This document shows positions 26,226 to 34,953 of a stretch of 40,309 nucleotides of DNA, piece by piece. The notes beneath the pieces were generated by a model. The model worked only from the letters and a program-made list of their open reading frames with translations. It was not told where the DNA came from and searched no databases. This DNA comes from Acholeplasmataceae bacterium. GTDB taxonomy: Bacteria; Bacillota_I; Bacilli_A; Acholeplasmatales; UBA5453. Each line of letters begins with the position of its first letter. Positions within the stretch are counted from its first letter, which is position 1. A program made the position numbers and the translations under genes. The DNA lies in the NCBI GenBank assembly GCA_012522345.1, contig JAAYKO010000029.1:1-40309 (forward strand). The letters are read 5' to 3'.

Positions 26226-27743
26226 ATGAGAAAAATAATAATTGTTCCCTTAGATGAAAGACCATGTAACTATGATTTCGCAAAGTCAATGAGCCGCGAG
26301 ATGCCTTATCAAGTAATCGTTCCGCCAAAAGAGTATTATGGCAATAAAAAAATCCCTGGTGACACCGAGAAAATTATTGCCTGGTTAGAAAAAGAGGCAA
26401 TAGATGCAGATGGGATTGTAGTCGCTTTAGATACAATTCTTTATGGCGGCATCGTTCCTTCAAGACTGCATCATGAAGAGTTAAATACTTTAATTGAAAG
26501 ACTTGATGTTTTACTAAGAATTAAAGCGGTTAATCCCCAAATTTTAATCTATGGCTATCAATTAATTATGAGAAATCCTGCTTATTCAAGTTCAGAAGAA
26601 GAACCTGATTATTACGAAGATTACGGAAGAGAGATACATCTTTACGGCATTTATCAACATAAAGAAACACATAATATAATAAGCAAAGAAGAAATAGTAG
26701 ATTTTAATCGCATCAAAGCTATCTTGCCAAAAAAATATCTAACTGATTACTTAAAAAGAAGAGCTATTAACTTGCAATTGAATAGCCAGTTTTTAAGTTT
26801 AGTATCTAATGATATTGTTGATTTTGGAATAATCCCTCAAGATGATGCTTCAGTTTATGGTTTTACGGCTTTAGACCAACAAAAAATCCGTAAATTAATA
26901 GAAAAAAACAATCTAGAGTTAAATGTTTACATGTATCCCGGTGCAGACGAAGTTACCAATACTTTACTTGCTAAAATGATTCTTCATTTTGAGCAAAAAA
27001 AACCGCGTTTTTTTCTTAAATATTCAAGCGAATTGAGTAAGACTGTCATACCACTTTATGAAGATAGACCGCTAGCAGAAACAATTAAGTATCAAGTTTT
27101 GGCGGCTGGGGGAATTATTGTTGAAAGTTTAGTTGATGCTGATCTTGTATTGTTAATCAATGGCCCAGGAGTAAAGATGCGAGAAGCAAGTAGCATTCTT
27201 GAGGTTCGAACAGTAGAATATGATGCTTTTCGTAATTTAGTTGAGTTTGTTGAGTTTGCTGATTATGTCATTCAAAAACTAAAAAAACCTGTTATTATTG
27301 CCGATGTTGCTTATTCAAATGGAGGGGATCTCCACCTTTTTAAGCTTTTAAAACAAAAACAGTTACTTTATCGAGTTGCTGCCTATGCCGGCTGGAATAC
27401 ATCCTCAAACACGCTAGGTACTGCAATTCCGCAAGGGATATTTGCTTACTTGTACCCGAAAAGAAAAGCTAATTTAGATTTTCTTGCTCATCGCTATATC
27501 GAGGATGTCGGTTATTGTACGCTAGTTAGAAAAGAGGTTACAAAGACCTTAAAAGAGCCTTATCACTATTTTTATCTTGATGGCAAGAAAGGCAAAACCG
27601 TTAAAAATATTCAAGAAAAGCTTGAAGAATTTATCGCGCTTTATTTAGTTGAAAATAATAAAAAACCTTTGATTAAAGAGATTTATTCTCCTTGGAATAG
27701 AATGTTTGAGATTGGTTTAAAGGTGGAATTAAATGATAATTAA
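26226..27743 (+). CDS. DUF4127 family protein (cytosolic)
   Basis: A 505-residue protein with no signal peptide or membrane helix. It begins with the family-typical IIVPLDERPCNYD and has GIVVALDTILYGGIVPSRLH (about 66-85), a DDASVYG motif near 208 and YPGADEVTNTLLAKM near 232. DUF4127 has no function I can state with confidence; the conserved Asp/Glu/Arg clusters suggest an enzyme. It sits at the switch from exported to cytosolic genes in the operon. It overlaps the hydrolase gene by 11 bp, so the two are probably made together. Confidence 0.8.
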   Translation: MRKIIIVPLDERPCNYDFAKSMSREMPYQVIVPPKEYYGNKKIPGDTEKIIAWLEKEAIDADGIVVALDTILYGGIVPSRLHHEELNTLIERLDVLLRIKAVNPQILIYGYQLIMRNPAYSSSEEEPDYYEDYGREIHLYGIYQHKETHNIISKEEIVDFNRIKAILPKKYLTDYLKRRAINLQLNSQFLSLVSNDIVDFGIIPQDDASVYGFTALDQQKIRKLIEKNNLELNVYMYPGADEVTNTLLAKMILHFEQKKPRFFLKYSSELSKTVIPLYEDRPLAETIKYQVLAAGGIIVESLVDADLVLLINGPGVKMREASSILEVRTVEYDAFRNLVEFVEFADYVIQKLKKPVIIADVAYSNGGDLHLFKLLKQKQLLYRVAAYAGWNTSSNTLGTAIPQGIFAYLYPKRKANLDFLAHRYIEDVGYCTLVRKEVTKTLKEPYHYFYLDGKKGKTVKNIQEKLEEFIALYLVENNKKPLIKEIYSPWNRMFEIGLKVELNDN

Positions 27744-28464
27744 GGAATTAACAATTAACAATGTACCTTTGGTAACATATGAGAAAAATCTCACTACTAA
27801 AAAACCTTTAATTTTTTTCTTTCATGGTTTTACAAGTAATAAAGACTCTTTAATGGGTAGAGGAGAAAAGCTTGCAGAATTAGGTTTTTATGTAGTCGCA
27901 ATCGATGCTTATTTACACGGAAAACGGGAAGAAGAATGGTTTAAACGTTTATCAGTAAAACAAAAGTATCAATATATTGTTGAGATTGAAATTAAAACAG
28001 CCCATGATGCAAAGGAATTATGGGAGTCACATTTTTCCCAACAAGATTTTATAATAGGTGATTCATTTAATGCCTATGGAGTTTCAATGGGTGCAGCAAC
28101 AGTATTTTATTTGGCAACCATTACGAAAGAACTTCACAAAGGGGTTAGTTTAGTTGGGTCACCTTCATTTTATGAGTATTATCAAGAACGACAAAAGAAA
28201 TTTTCTTGGCCCGAAGCGGGGTTAAAAGAACGGTTAAAGAAATACTACAAGCTTGACCCCTTAATCAATAACGACAAGTTGGGCAATCAAGTATCTCTTT
28301 TTGTCGCTGTCGGTAAAGATGATCCGATTGTAAATCCTAAATATAGTCAGAAACTATTTCAATTGAGACCAGATATCGTAACTTTTAAAAGTTATAATAC
28401 CGGGCATGATTCAACAACAGAGATGTTAAATGATTCGTATACATTTTTAACAAACAATATTTAA
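27733..28464 (+). CDS. Alpha/beta hydrolase (esterase/deacylase-like)
   Basis: A 243-residue cytosolic alpha/beta hydrolase. The nucleophile elbow is GVSMG (Ser118), the oxyanion region FFHGFTSN (about 29-36), and the remaining triad candidates are Asp196/Asp197 in GKDDPIV and His225 in NTGHD. In a glycan locus it could remove an ester substituent, such as an acetyl group, from an imported sugar. It overlaps the DUF4127 gene and precedes the FAD oxidoreductase by 14 bp. The substrate is unknown. Confidence 0.85.
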   Translation: MIIKELTINNVPLVTYEKNLTTKKPLIFFFHGFTSNKDSLMGRGEKLAELGFYVVAIDAYLHGKREEEWFKRLSVKQKYQYIVEIEIKTAHDAKELWESHFSQQDFIIGDSFNAYGVSMGAATVFYLATITKELHKGVSLVGSPSFYEYYQERQKKFSWPEAGLKERLKKYYKLDPLINNDKLGNQVSLFVAVGKDDPIVNPKYSQKLFQLRPDIVTFKSYNTGHDSTTEMLNDSYTFLTNNI

Positions 28465-28478
28465 AAGGAATAAAAGAG

Positions 28479-30050
28479 ATGAAACAAAACTATGATGTAA
28501 TTGTTGTAGGTGGAAGTTTAGGTGGAGTGTTAAGTGCTTATAGCTTGGCAAAATATGGCTATGAAGTGCTCTTAGTTGAAGAAACTGATTGGCTTGGGGG
28601 ACAACTTACCAATCAAGGCGTTCCCAGCGATGAACATCCTTTTATTGAAACGACTGGTTGTAGTAAAACCTACAGAGATTACAGAAACAAAGTAAGACAA
28701 TATTATCGCAATCACCCCAATATAATCCCCAGTTTAAAGACTAAAGAAATCTTTAATCCGGGTGGCGGTTGGGTTAGTTTTAATTCACATGAACCAAGAT
28801 TGGCTTTAAAACTTTTAAATGAGATGTTGGAACCTTTCGTCGAGCGAGGAAATTTAAAGATTTTATTAAATAGTCAAGTGATAGAAGCAAAAGCGACTGC
28901 AGAGTTAATAAACTCACTAACGATTAAAACAGACCTTGAGTTAAGAACATTTGAAGCAATTTATTATATTGATGCGACAGATAATGGTGATTTACTCCCT
29001 TTGACTAAAACCGAGTATAGTATCGGAGCAGAAAGTTATGCGCAATACCAAGAACCTCATGCTCCTTTAAAAGCCAATCCTCGTGATTTACAGCCAATAA
29101 CATGGGTTGCGGCAATTGCTTATGATAAAAATGGTAAGCATCGGATAAAAAAGCCTGAAATGTATGATTATTTTAAAAATTACCAGATGCCTTTTGGGGA
29201 ATCGATTTTAAGTTGGTATGCTGCTGGTTTGGAATCCGGTTCCAAACGGCTTTTCAGCCTATTTGCAACACCAAACACAGAGTTTGAAGAGACACCTGCA
29301 ATGTTTAGCTATCGCCAAATTTTTGAGCCAAATAATTTTGTTGATCAAACTAATCTCAAGCCAATTACGTTGTTAAATTGGCCCCAAAATGATTATGTTT
29401 TTGGTAATATTATTGAAAATGAAGATTCTGAAAAACATAAAAACAATGCCAAACAACTGACAAAATCTTTAATCTATTGGCTTCAAACAGAAGCTTTAAG
29501 ATGTGATGGCAAAGGCTATGGCTATCCGGAGATTATGCTAGATAAGACGATTTTGGGAACTAAAACAGGACTAGCGAAAGCACCTTATATTCGTGAATCA
29601 AGAAGAATTAAAGCACTTTATACAATAGTCGAACAACTAATCAGTAAACGTTATGCTAAAGAACCACCAACATTTTTTGATAGTGTAGGGGTGGGATATT
29701 ATCAAATTGATGTTCACATGACCACTGAGACTAAGACTTATTTTTTTGATGAGACTTGGCCTTTTGAAATCCCCCTTGGAGCATTAATTCCAAAAACCAA
29801 ACAAAATTTGATTGCTGGTTGTAAAAATATTGGCACAACCCATATCACTAATGGTTGTTATCGATTACACCCTGTTGAATGGAATATTGGTGAATCAGCA
29901 GGATTATTGTTAGCCTATTGTTTAAAAAATAAAGTGACGCCTCACCAATTATATAAAATGAAAACTAAGATTCCCGATTTACAAAGGTTCTTAAGCGAAA
30001 ATGGGATTCAATTATCATGGCCAAAGGAAATACTTGCAGAGGTGAAATAA
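28479..30050 (+). CDS. FAD-dependent oxidoreductase (PF12831-like, cytosolic)
   Basis: A 523-residue protein with an N-terminal dinucleotide-binding fold: VIVVGGSLGGVLSAYSLAKYG (about 8-27) and the ribose-binding acid Glu34 in LLVEE. Family-typical motifs follow: WLGGQLTNQG (38-47), IDATDNGDLLPL (about 168-179) and EPHAP. The C-terminal FAD-contact region contains NIGTTHITNGCYRLHPVEWNIGESAG. No signal peptide. Proteins of this family occur in polysaccharide-use gene clusters, but their substrates are mostly undefined. Here it implies a redox step on an imported sugar or its substituent. It is followed one base later by the third family A gene. Confidence 0.85.
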   Translation: MKQNYDVIVVGGSLGGVLSAYSLAKYGYEVLLVEETDWLGGQLTNQGVPSDEHPFIETTGCSKTYRDYRNKVRQYYRNHPNIIPSLKTKEIFNPGGGWVSFNSHEPRLALKLLNEMLEPFVERGNLKILLNSQVIEAKATAELINSLTIKTDLELRTFEAIYYIDATDNGDLLPLTKTEYSIGAESYAQYQEPHAPLKANPRDLQPITWVAAIAYDKNGKHRIKKPEMYDYFKNYQMPFGESILSWYAAGLESGSKRLFSLFATPNTEFEETPAMFSYRQIFEPNNFVDQTNLKPITLLNWPQNDYVFGNIIENEDSEKHKNNAKQLTKSLIYWLQTEALRCDGKGYGYPEIMLDKTILGTKTGLAKAPYIRESRRIKALYTIVEQLISKRYAKEPPTFFDSVGVGYYQIDVHMTTETKTYFFDETWPFEIPLGALIPKTKQNLIAGCKNIGTTHITNGCYRLHPVEWNIGESAGLLLAYCLKNKVTPHQLYKMKTKIPDLQRFLSENGIQLSWPKEILAEVK

Positions 30051-30051
30051 A

Positions 30052-31029
30052 ATGAAAAAAGATCTTTCTAAAAACATCATTCCAACCAGAGACTCTAATT
30101 ATGCTGATTATCGAGCTTTTATTGATGCGCCAATCTCCAGCGAAAAAATTAAAGATGAAGTTCCTAAACCAGAAGCGCCAAAATGTTTTTTAGGTGCTTG
30201 GTATCGGAAAGTTTTCTCAAGTAAAGATTATTGGTTGGGAATTGAAGGAGTTATCACTTTAGGTGAATTTATCCCAGATGAAAACCGTTTTGGCACCGAC
30301 AAAAGAGTAATTTATGAGCGTTATTTGGATAATCCTTCAGTTTATATGGGAGGAGCTGCTCTAGCAGAAAGCGATGCCGGCTTAGGTTGGAATATTGGTT
30401 ATCGTGAGGCAGATCAAAAATTAGATTTAAATTATGGTTCACCAAAAGTAGCTTACAGACCATTTTGGCGTTATATTTATCAACAAGTAAGTGATGTGGC
30501 GACTAATGTTGAACGCAATTATGTTAATTCTTGGAATGTTAGCAATGTTAATGATTTTGACTTTTACTATTTTCCTGGTGATAAAGTGAAGATGGCAGTT
30601 TATTCACCGTTAAACAACTACCTACAACTAAGAATAGAACTTTTGGAGCCAACAAAAATTGAAAAATATGCCAATTTAAGAAATTCTTATCAGCTTAAAA
30701 CTAAACCACGAGTTTTTTATAGTCCTTTGTTTTATTCAGAAGGACATCGGGTAGATAAAGCAGAATTTAAACGAGTTAATTCAATTGACCAATATGGAAA
30801 TGAAGGCTATGAAGTCAGTAAAACAACTGCTAAAGTAACTGAGGCAGTGTGGGAAAACACCTATTTATTTAGAAAAATTAAAGGGACTATTTATCGAGTT
30901 CCAATGCTTGAGAATAGAAAAGCTGAAATGGCTTGTCCAAACCAGGAATCTTTTTCTACAAAACGACTTCCAAATGGTGGAGAGGCTATTCTGATTCATC
31001 CAGTTTATGATCTAAAGAAAAGAGGTTGA
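30052..31029 (+). CDS. Cytosolic member of unrecognised family A (copy 3)
   Basis: A 325-residue protein containing only the family A domain (from about residue 46: LGAWYRKVFSS, LDNPSVYMGG, YRPFWRYIY, YYFPGDKVKM, FKRVNSIDQYG, IYRVP, ILIHP). The lipoprotein signal and Ig-like domain of copies 1 and 2 are absent, replaced by about 45 polar residues, so it should stay in the cytosol. It lies between the FAD oxidoreductase and NanE, overlapping neither by more than a few bases. Having the domain on both sides of the membrane fits an enzyme or a binder of the transported glycan better than a structural role. Confidence 0.8.
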   Translation: MKKDLSKNIIPTRDSNYADYRAFIDAPISSEKIKDEVPKPEAPKCFLGAWYRKVFSSKDYWLGIEGVITLGEFIPDENRFGTDKRVIYERYLDNPSVYMGGAALAESDAGLGWNIGYREADQKLDLNYGSPKVAYRPFWRYIYQQVSDVATNVERNYVNSWNVSNVNDFDFYYFPGDKVKMAVYSPLNNYLQLRIELLEPTKIEKYANLRNSYQLKTKPRVFYSPLFYSEGHRVDKAEFKRVNSIDQYGNEGYEVSKTTAKVTEAVWENTYLFRKIKGTIYRVPMLENRKAEMACPNQESFSTKRLPNGGEAILIHPVYDLKKRG

Positions 31030-31034
31030 AAAAA

Positions 31035-31721
31035 ATGAGCAAAGAAAAACTAATTAATCAACTAAAGGGCGGTTTGATTGTCTCTTGTCAAGCTTTAGAA
31101 GAAGAACCTCTTCACGGTGCGGACATTATGAGTAAAATGGCTTTGGCGGCTAAAATGGGGGGAGCTGTTGCGATTAGAGCAAACGGAGTTTTAGATATCC
31201 AGGCAATTAAGCAAAAAGTTGATCTTCCTGTAATTGGAATTATTAAAAAAGAATACCCTAATTTAGATCGTTATATTACACCAACTTTAAAAGAGATTAA
31301 AAAATTAATTGAAATTGGTGTTGATATTATTGCGATGGATGCAACCCAGCGGGTTAATCAAGATGAGGTTAGTTTTAAAGAAAAAGTGGATTATATCCAT
31401 CAAAACGGCCTACTTGCAATGGCTGATATTTCGACTTTAGAAGAAGGATTATTAGCTGAAAAAAATGGTTTTGATTTTATTAGCACGACTTTATCTGGCT
31501 ATACGAATTATTCAAGAAAAAAAGCTGGACCAGATATAAAACTAGTAAAAGAGTTAGTAAAACAAACAAATAGTTATATTATCGCCGAAGGAAAAATTCG
31601 AGATCGAGCTGACTTGAAAAAAGTTTTAAAACACAATCCTTTTGCGGTTGTGATAGGGGGGGCAATTACTAGGCCTCAATGCATTACAAAACTGTTTGTT
31701 GAAACATTAAAAGGAAAATGA
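31035..31721 (+). CDS. nanE: N-acetylmannosamine-6-phosphate 2-epimerase
   Basis: A 228-residue TIM-barrel enzyme converting ManNAc-6-P to GlcNAc-6-P. Family motifs are clear: LIVSCQALEEEPLHG near the N-terminus, GAVAIRANG, PVIGIIKKEY, DIIAMDATQR, AEGKIR and VVIGGAITRPQ. The frame runs back to TTG 31026, but ATG 31035 is chosen because GAGG lies nine bases before it. It overlaps nothing but starts five bases after the previous stop. With the ROK kinase at 34940 it makes the two-step ManNAc to GlcNAc-6-P route. No N-acetylneuraminate lyase is in the window. Confidence 0.95.
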   Translation: MSKEKLINQLKGGLIVSCQALEEEPLHGADIMSKMALAAKMGGAVAIRANGVLDIQAIKQKVDLPVIGIIKKEYPNLDRYITPTLKEIKKLIEIGVDIIAMDATQRVNQDEVSFKEKVDYIHQNGLLAMADISTLEEGLLAEKNGFDFISTTLSGYTNYSRKKAGPDIKLVKELVKQTNSYIIAEGKIRDRADLKKVLKHNPFAVVIGGAITRPQCITKLFVETLKGK

Positions 31722-31769
31722 CTACTATTTAGTTAAAAAAGGTTTAACAAATAGAGGGAGGCAAATGCT

Positions 31770-33791
31770 GTGAAAAGAAAAGTTTTACTTTTTTTAATGA
31801 TGATTTTTAGCGTTATGTTTTTAGTTGCCTGTGAAAATACGCCTAGTGATTCTAATGGTGAATTAAACGGTAATAATAATGGTCAAGAAACAGAGGTTGA
31901 AAAAACAGATGAAATTCCGCCAGCCTTTAGTGAGGCTATTGACGGACAGTTAAGCGAAATTGAACATTTAAAAGGTGATGAAATTGATTTTTTTCAAGAT
32001 GTTGTAGTCATCGATAATGAAACTGCTTCAGAAGATATTGTATTAACAATTGAAAAAGGCGAATATGATTCCGATATTCCTGGAACTTATCAATTGACCT
32101 ATAAGGCAGTTGATGAAGCCGGAAACGAAGCGACAGTGACACGGACTGTTGTTGTCATAGATACTTTAGATGTAACATTTCCAGCAATCATTATCGGTGA
32201 AGAGTTCCTTGAATATTCATTTAATGATGAAACAGCTTTTGAAAAGACAAGTGCCGGGGCAAAATTCCGTTCTACAGCTGATCTTGTTCATATTATGGAT
32301 AAAGACTTTTTCCTCCAACAAATCGCCGAATATGAAGAAGATTGGAACGGTGTTCCAAGATTTCCTTGGGGCAGCTTAGCGCTTGTAACAACAGAAGGTC
32401 GGGTGGTTCACTGCCGGTTTACGGCGGGAGTTCAATTAGAAATCGATGCCGAAGGAAATATCACTTATATGATTTGGGATTTAGTTTGGTTTACTCACGA
32501 CTCAAGTGGTGAGTTATTTAAAGGTTTAGATGAGGAGTTTTTAGATGAACTTTTACCAGAAGGAGGCTATGTTGTTTTTGCAGCTTCTGATGGCAAAGCG
32601 CGAATCTTTTTAAATAAAAACCTTTATTGGAGTAAATATAAAGGTGGTGGAGGGATGACAAAAGATGTTCAAGATGTTGATATTACAGAAGTTGTTGTCG
32701 AAATTATTGAAGAATATAATGTTAAAATACCACTGCCAGATAGATTAGAAGCACCGACAATTGAAATCGAAGATAATACTGTATCATGGGAAGCTGTTGA
32801 AAACGCTAAAGGCTATAGTTTGTATATCGATGGCCAAAAACAAGAAAACAGACTCTTTACGCAATTAGAAATTAATTTAGATGAACTGATTATAGCGACA
32901 AAATCTTCCTACGAAATCGAAATTGTTGCAGTGTCAAGCGATATTTTCAAATGGACAAATTCCAACAAATCAAATCTTGCCAAATATAAAACTACTATCC
33001 CGCCAGAAGTTGCAGAATTTACAATTGATTTAGTTGAGAATACTATTTCTTGGGATGAAGTGGCAGATGTGAGCACTTATGATATTTATTTGGAATATGC
33101 TAGAACTTCATTTTTAATTGCGACCACAGCAGAAACAACACTTAACTTAACTGAATTTAGTGTTGGTCATGAAGGGAGAAACTTTTATTACGTTAAAGGG
33201 ATTAATGAAGATAATCAAGAAATAGCACTTTCTAACCGTGTTGTTTATAGCGTTCCTTTAATTACCCAACAACTCGAGGTTGGAGAGATGACAACTGAAG
33301 TAGCGATTGTCACTGCCGAAAACTATTTCACGCGAAGAAAAGCTACCGATTTAACTTCACTTGAGAAATATCTTTATAAAATCACGGGGGTTAGTCAATA
33401 TTTAGCGAGTGGTAATCCCATAGAGGAAAAATATAGTACAATAGTGATTTTAGATGCTGCGGATAAAATTAAATTTGTGAGAAATATTGTTCCAACGCAA
33501 ACCTACACCATAGAAGAAGGTTGGTTTATTGAATCTGAGTATAAAACAGGCGAAGAACAACTAGTCAATTTAGAAAATTATCTTGTAGAAGGGGATACGC
33601 TTTTAATCGGTAAAAATGGTCTTGAAATCAAATACACTTACCAACAAGAACAGCAGCGTGTCGAAGCTAGAAACTTCTTAGCATATCATATTATCATTAA
33701 TTGGGATGAGTTCCCATCAGGTGAAGGTTGGAAATATGCAGCGACCTACTTATTTCTTGATTCTAAAACTGTCATCTTGAAGTTTACTTAA
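31770..33791 (+). CDS. Multidomain surface lipoprotein (copy 2 of the pair)
   Basis: A 673-residue lipoprotein with lipobox LVAC (Cys21), matching the protein at 7682 along its whole length. It has a linker, DUF5011-like Ig domain, core domain (GLDEEFLDELLPEGGYVVF, GKARIFLNKN, GGGGMTKDVQDVD), two FN3-like parts (WEAVENAKGYSLYIDG) and a C-terminal domain (MTTEVAIVTAENYFTRR). GTG start with GAGGGAGG nine bases upstream; an ATG at 31765 is out of frame and meets TGA after one further codon. A 48-bp gap separates it from nanE with no convincing promoter. The function is unknown. Confidence 0.83.
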   Translation: MKRKVLLFLMMIFSVMFLVACENTPSDSNGELNGNNNGQETEVEKTDEIPPAFSEAIDGQLSEIEHLKGDEIDFFQDVVVIDNETASEDIVLTIEKGEYDSDIPGTYQLTYKAVDEAGNEATVTRTVVVIDTLDVTFPAIIIGEEFLEYSFNDETAFEKTSAGAKFRSTADLVHIMDKDFFLQQIAEYEEDWNGVPRFPWGSLALVTTEGRVVHCRFTAGVQLEIDAEGNITYMIWDLVWFTHDSSGELFKGLDEEFLDELLPEGGYVVFAASDGKARIFLNKNLYWSKYKGGGGMTKDVQDVDITEVVVEIIEEYNVKIPLPDRLEAPTIEIEDNTVSWEAVENAKGYSLYIDGQKQENRLFTQLEINLDELIIATKSSYEIEIVAVSSDIFKWTNSNKSNLAKYKTTIPPEVAEFTIDLVENTISWDEVADVSTYDIYLEYARTSFLIATTAETTLNLTEFSVGHEGRNFYYVKGINEDNQEIALSNRVVYSVPLITQQLEVGEMTTEVAIVTAENYFTRRKATDLTSLEKYLYKITGVSQYLASGNPIEEKYSTIVILDAADKIKFVRNIVPTQTYTIEEGWFIESEYKTGEEQLVNLENYLVEGDTLLIGKNGLEIKYTYQQEQQRVEARNFLAYHIIINWDEFPSGEGWKYAATYLFLDSKTVILKFT

Positions 33792-33808
33792 GTTATTAAA
33801 AAGCAATT

Positions 33809-34912
33809 ATGAAATCTTTAAATTATTTTGAAAAAACTAAACAAACAAAAACAACCAATCAAGTAACACATCTTAAAGCTGAAGGAATCGTAACAAACGA
33901 TAACAAAACTAAAACAAAACAAAATATTAACTTGTTTATTCAAGGAGAAAAGACTTTTGTTGCAACGTGGTCAGCTTTTATAAATGGCCGATATCAGCGA
34001 GAAACTGTCCTTGAAATAGCGAAAAACTTCAATAGTTTTTATCCGGAGTTTGATGTTCTTGCAGCAGTAAATGGAGATTACTTTTACTTAAATTCTAAAA
34101 AAGATCTTACAGTTAACGCTAATGTTATTTTTGGTAATCGAGTCTTAAAACATTACAATCATGATAAATATCATGCTATAGAGATTAACCAATTTGGCCA
34201 AAAAGAAAAACTTTTTAAAAGTTTAAAGGAAGTTCCAGATTTAACGTTGACGATTTATGATAAACAAAAAAAAGTCTGCCACAAAGCACTTTTAGATAGG
34301 CGGACTAAAATCATAAAAAGATCTGATTTTAAAAAGCATTTAAACAATGAAAGTTTTTATCTTCAGCCAATGATGTTATCTGATGATAAAGATTGTTTCT
34401 TCTTTGAAGGGATGATTAAAAAGGCCAATTTTAAAACAGCTCAATACGCCCTTGTTAGCCAAGACTCAAAGATTGTTGAGTTATTAAATAATTGCTCGAA
34501 AGTTAAACTTCAATTTGAATTAAAGGAAATTCAACCACAAAATAATTTAATCGGAATTGATACAAAACTGATCAGAGACAACAAAATTTTAAAATTTAGT
34601 CAAATGAGTGGCCAAGATCAAGACCACAATCAAAATAGACATCCTCGAACAAGCCTTGGTTACAATAAAGAGGGCAAGCTTATTTTATGTACGGTAGATG
34701 GAAGGACAGATGAGTTTAGTGGGGTTGATTTAAGAGAACTAGCAAAAATAATGAACTACTATCAAATTGTTGAAGCTTATAACTTAGATGGTGGAGCTTC
34801 AACGCAAGCAGTTTATAAGGATGGAGATAAATTAAAACTTGTCAATGAGCCTTCAGCAAGACCGCTGAGAAAAGTAGCAAATGCGATTTTATTTTTTGAG
34901 ATGAAAACTTAA
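33809..34912 (+). CDS. Cytosolic phosphodiester glycosidase (NAGPA family, short form)
   Basis: A 367-residue protein equal to the catalytic part of the exported enzyme at 5755 but without signal peptide, Ig-like region or C-terminal membrane helix. Its N-terminus aligns from just after the signal peptide of the long copy (VTHLKAEGIVTND against VTHIKAKGTTTND). Motifs are AVNGDYFY (86-93), TSLGY (281-285), TVDGR (295-299) and NLDGGAST (325-332). It should cleave a sugar-1-phosphodiester inside the cell. ATG 33809 lacks a recognisable Shine-Dalgarno site, so translation may be weak or coupled to the gene ending 17 bp earlier. It is the last gene before the terminator. Confidence 0.88.
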   Translation: MKSLNYFEKTKQTKTTNQVTHLKAEGIVTNDNKTKTKQNINLFIQGEKTFVATWSAFINGRYQRETVLEIAKNFNSFYPEFDVLAAVNGDYFYLNSKKDLTVNANVIFGNRVLKHYNHDKYHAIEINQFGQKEKLFKSLKEVPDLTLTIYDKQKKVCHKALLDRRTKIIKRSDFKKHLNNESFYLQPMMLSDDKDCFFFEGMIKKANFKTAQYALVSQDSKIVELLNNCSKVKLQFELKEIQPQNNLIGIDTKLIRDNKILKFSQMSGQDQDHNQNRHPRTSLGYNKEGKLILCTVDGRTDEFSGVDLRELAKIMNYYQIVEAYNLDGGASTQAVYKDGDKLKLVNEPSARPLRKVANAILFFEMKT

Positions 34913-34916
34913 TTTT

Positions 34917-34953
34917 AAAAAAGCGATAATCAATTACGACTATCGCTTTTTTT
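34917..34953. terminator. Bidirectional intrinsic terminator between glycan operon and ROK kinase
   Basis: AAAAAAGCGATA (34917-34928) pairs perfectly with TATCGCTTTTTT (34941-34952) over a 12-base loop. The T run serves the plus-strand operon and the A run serves the convergent kinase gene, whose TAG stop lies inside the stem. Confidence 0.88.

Noticed and set aside
31733-31756. Second GntR operator or promoter before the lipoprotein at 31770
   Set aside because: GTTTAACA does not fit GT-N-TA-N-AC, and no paired -35/-10 elements are visible.
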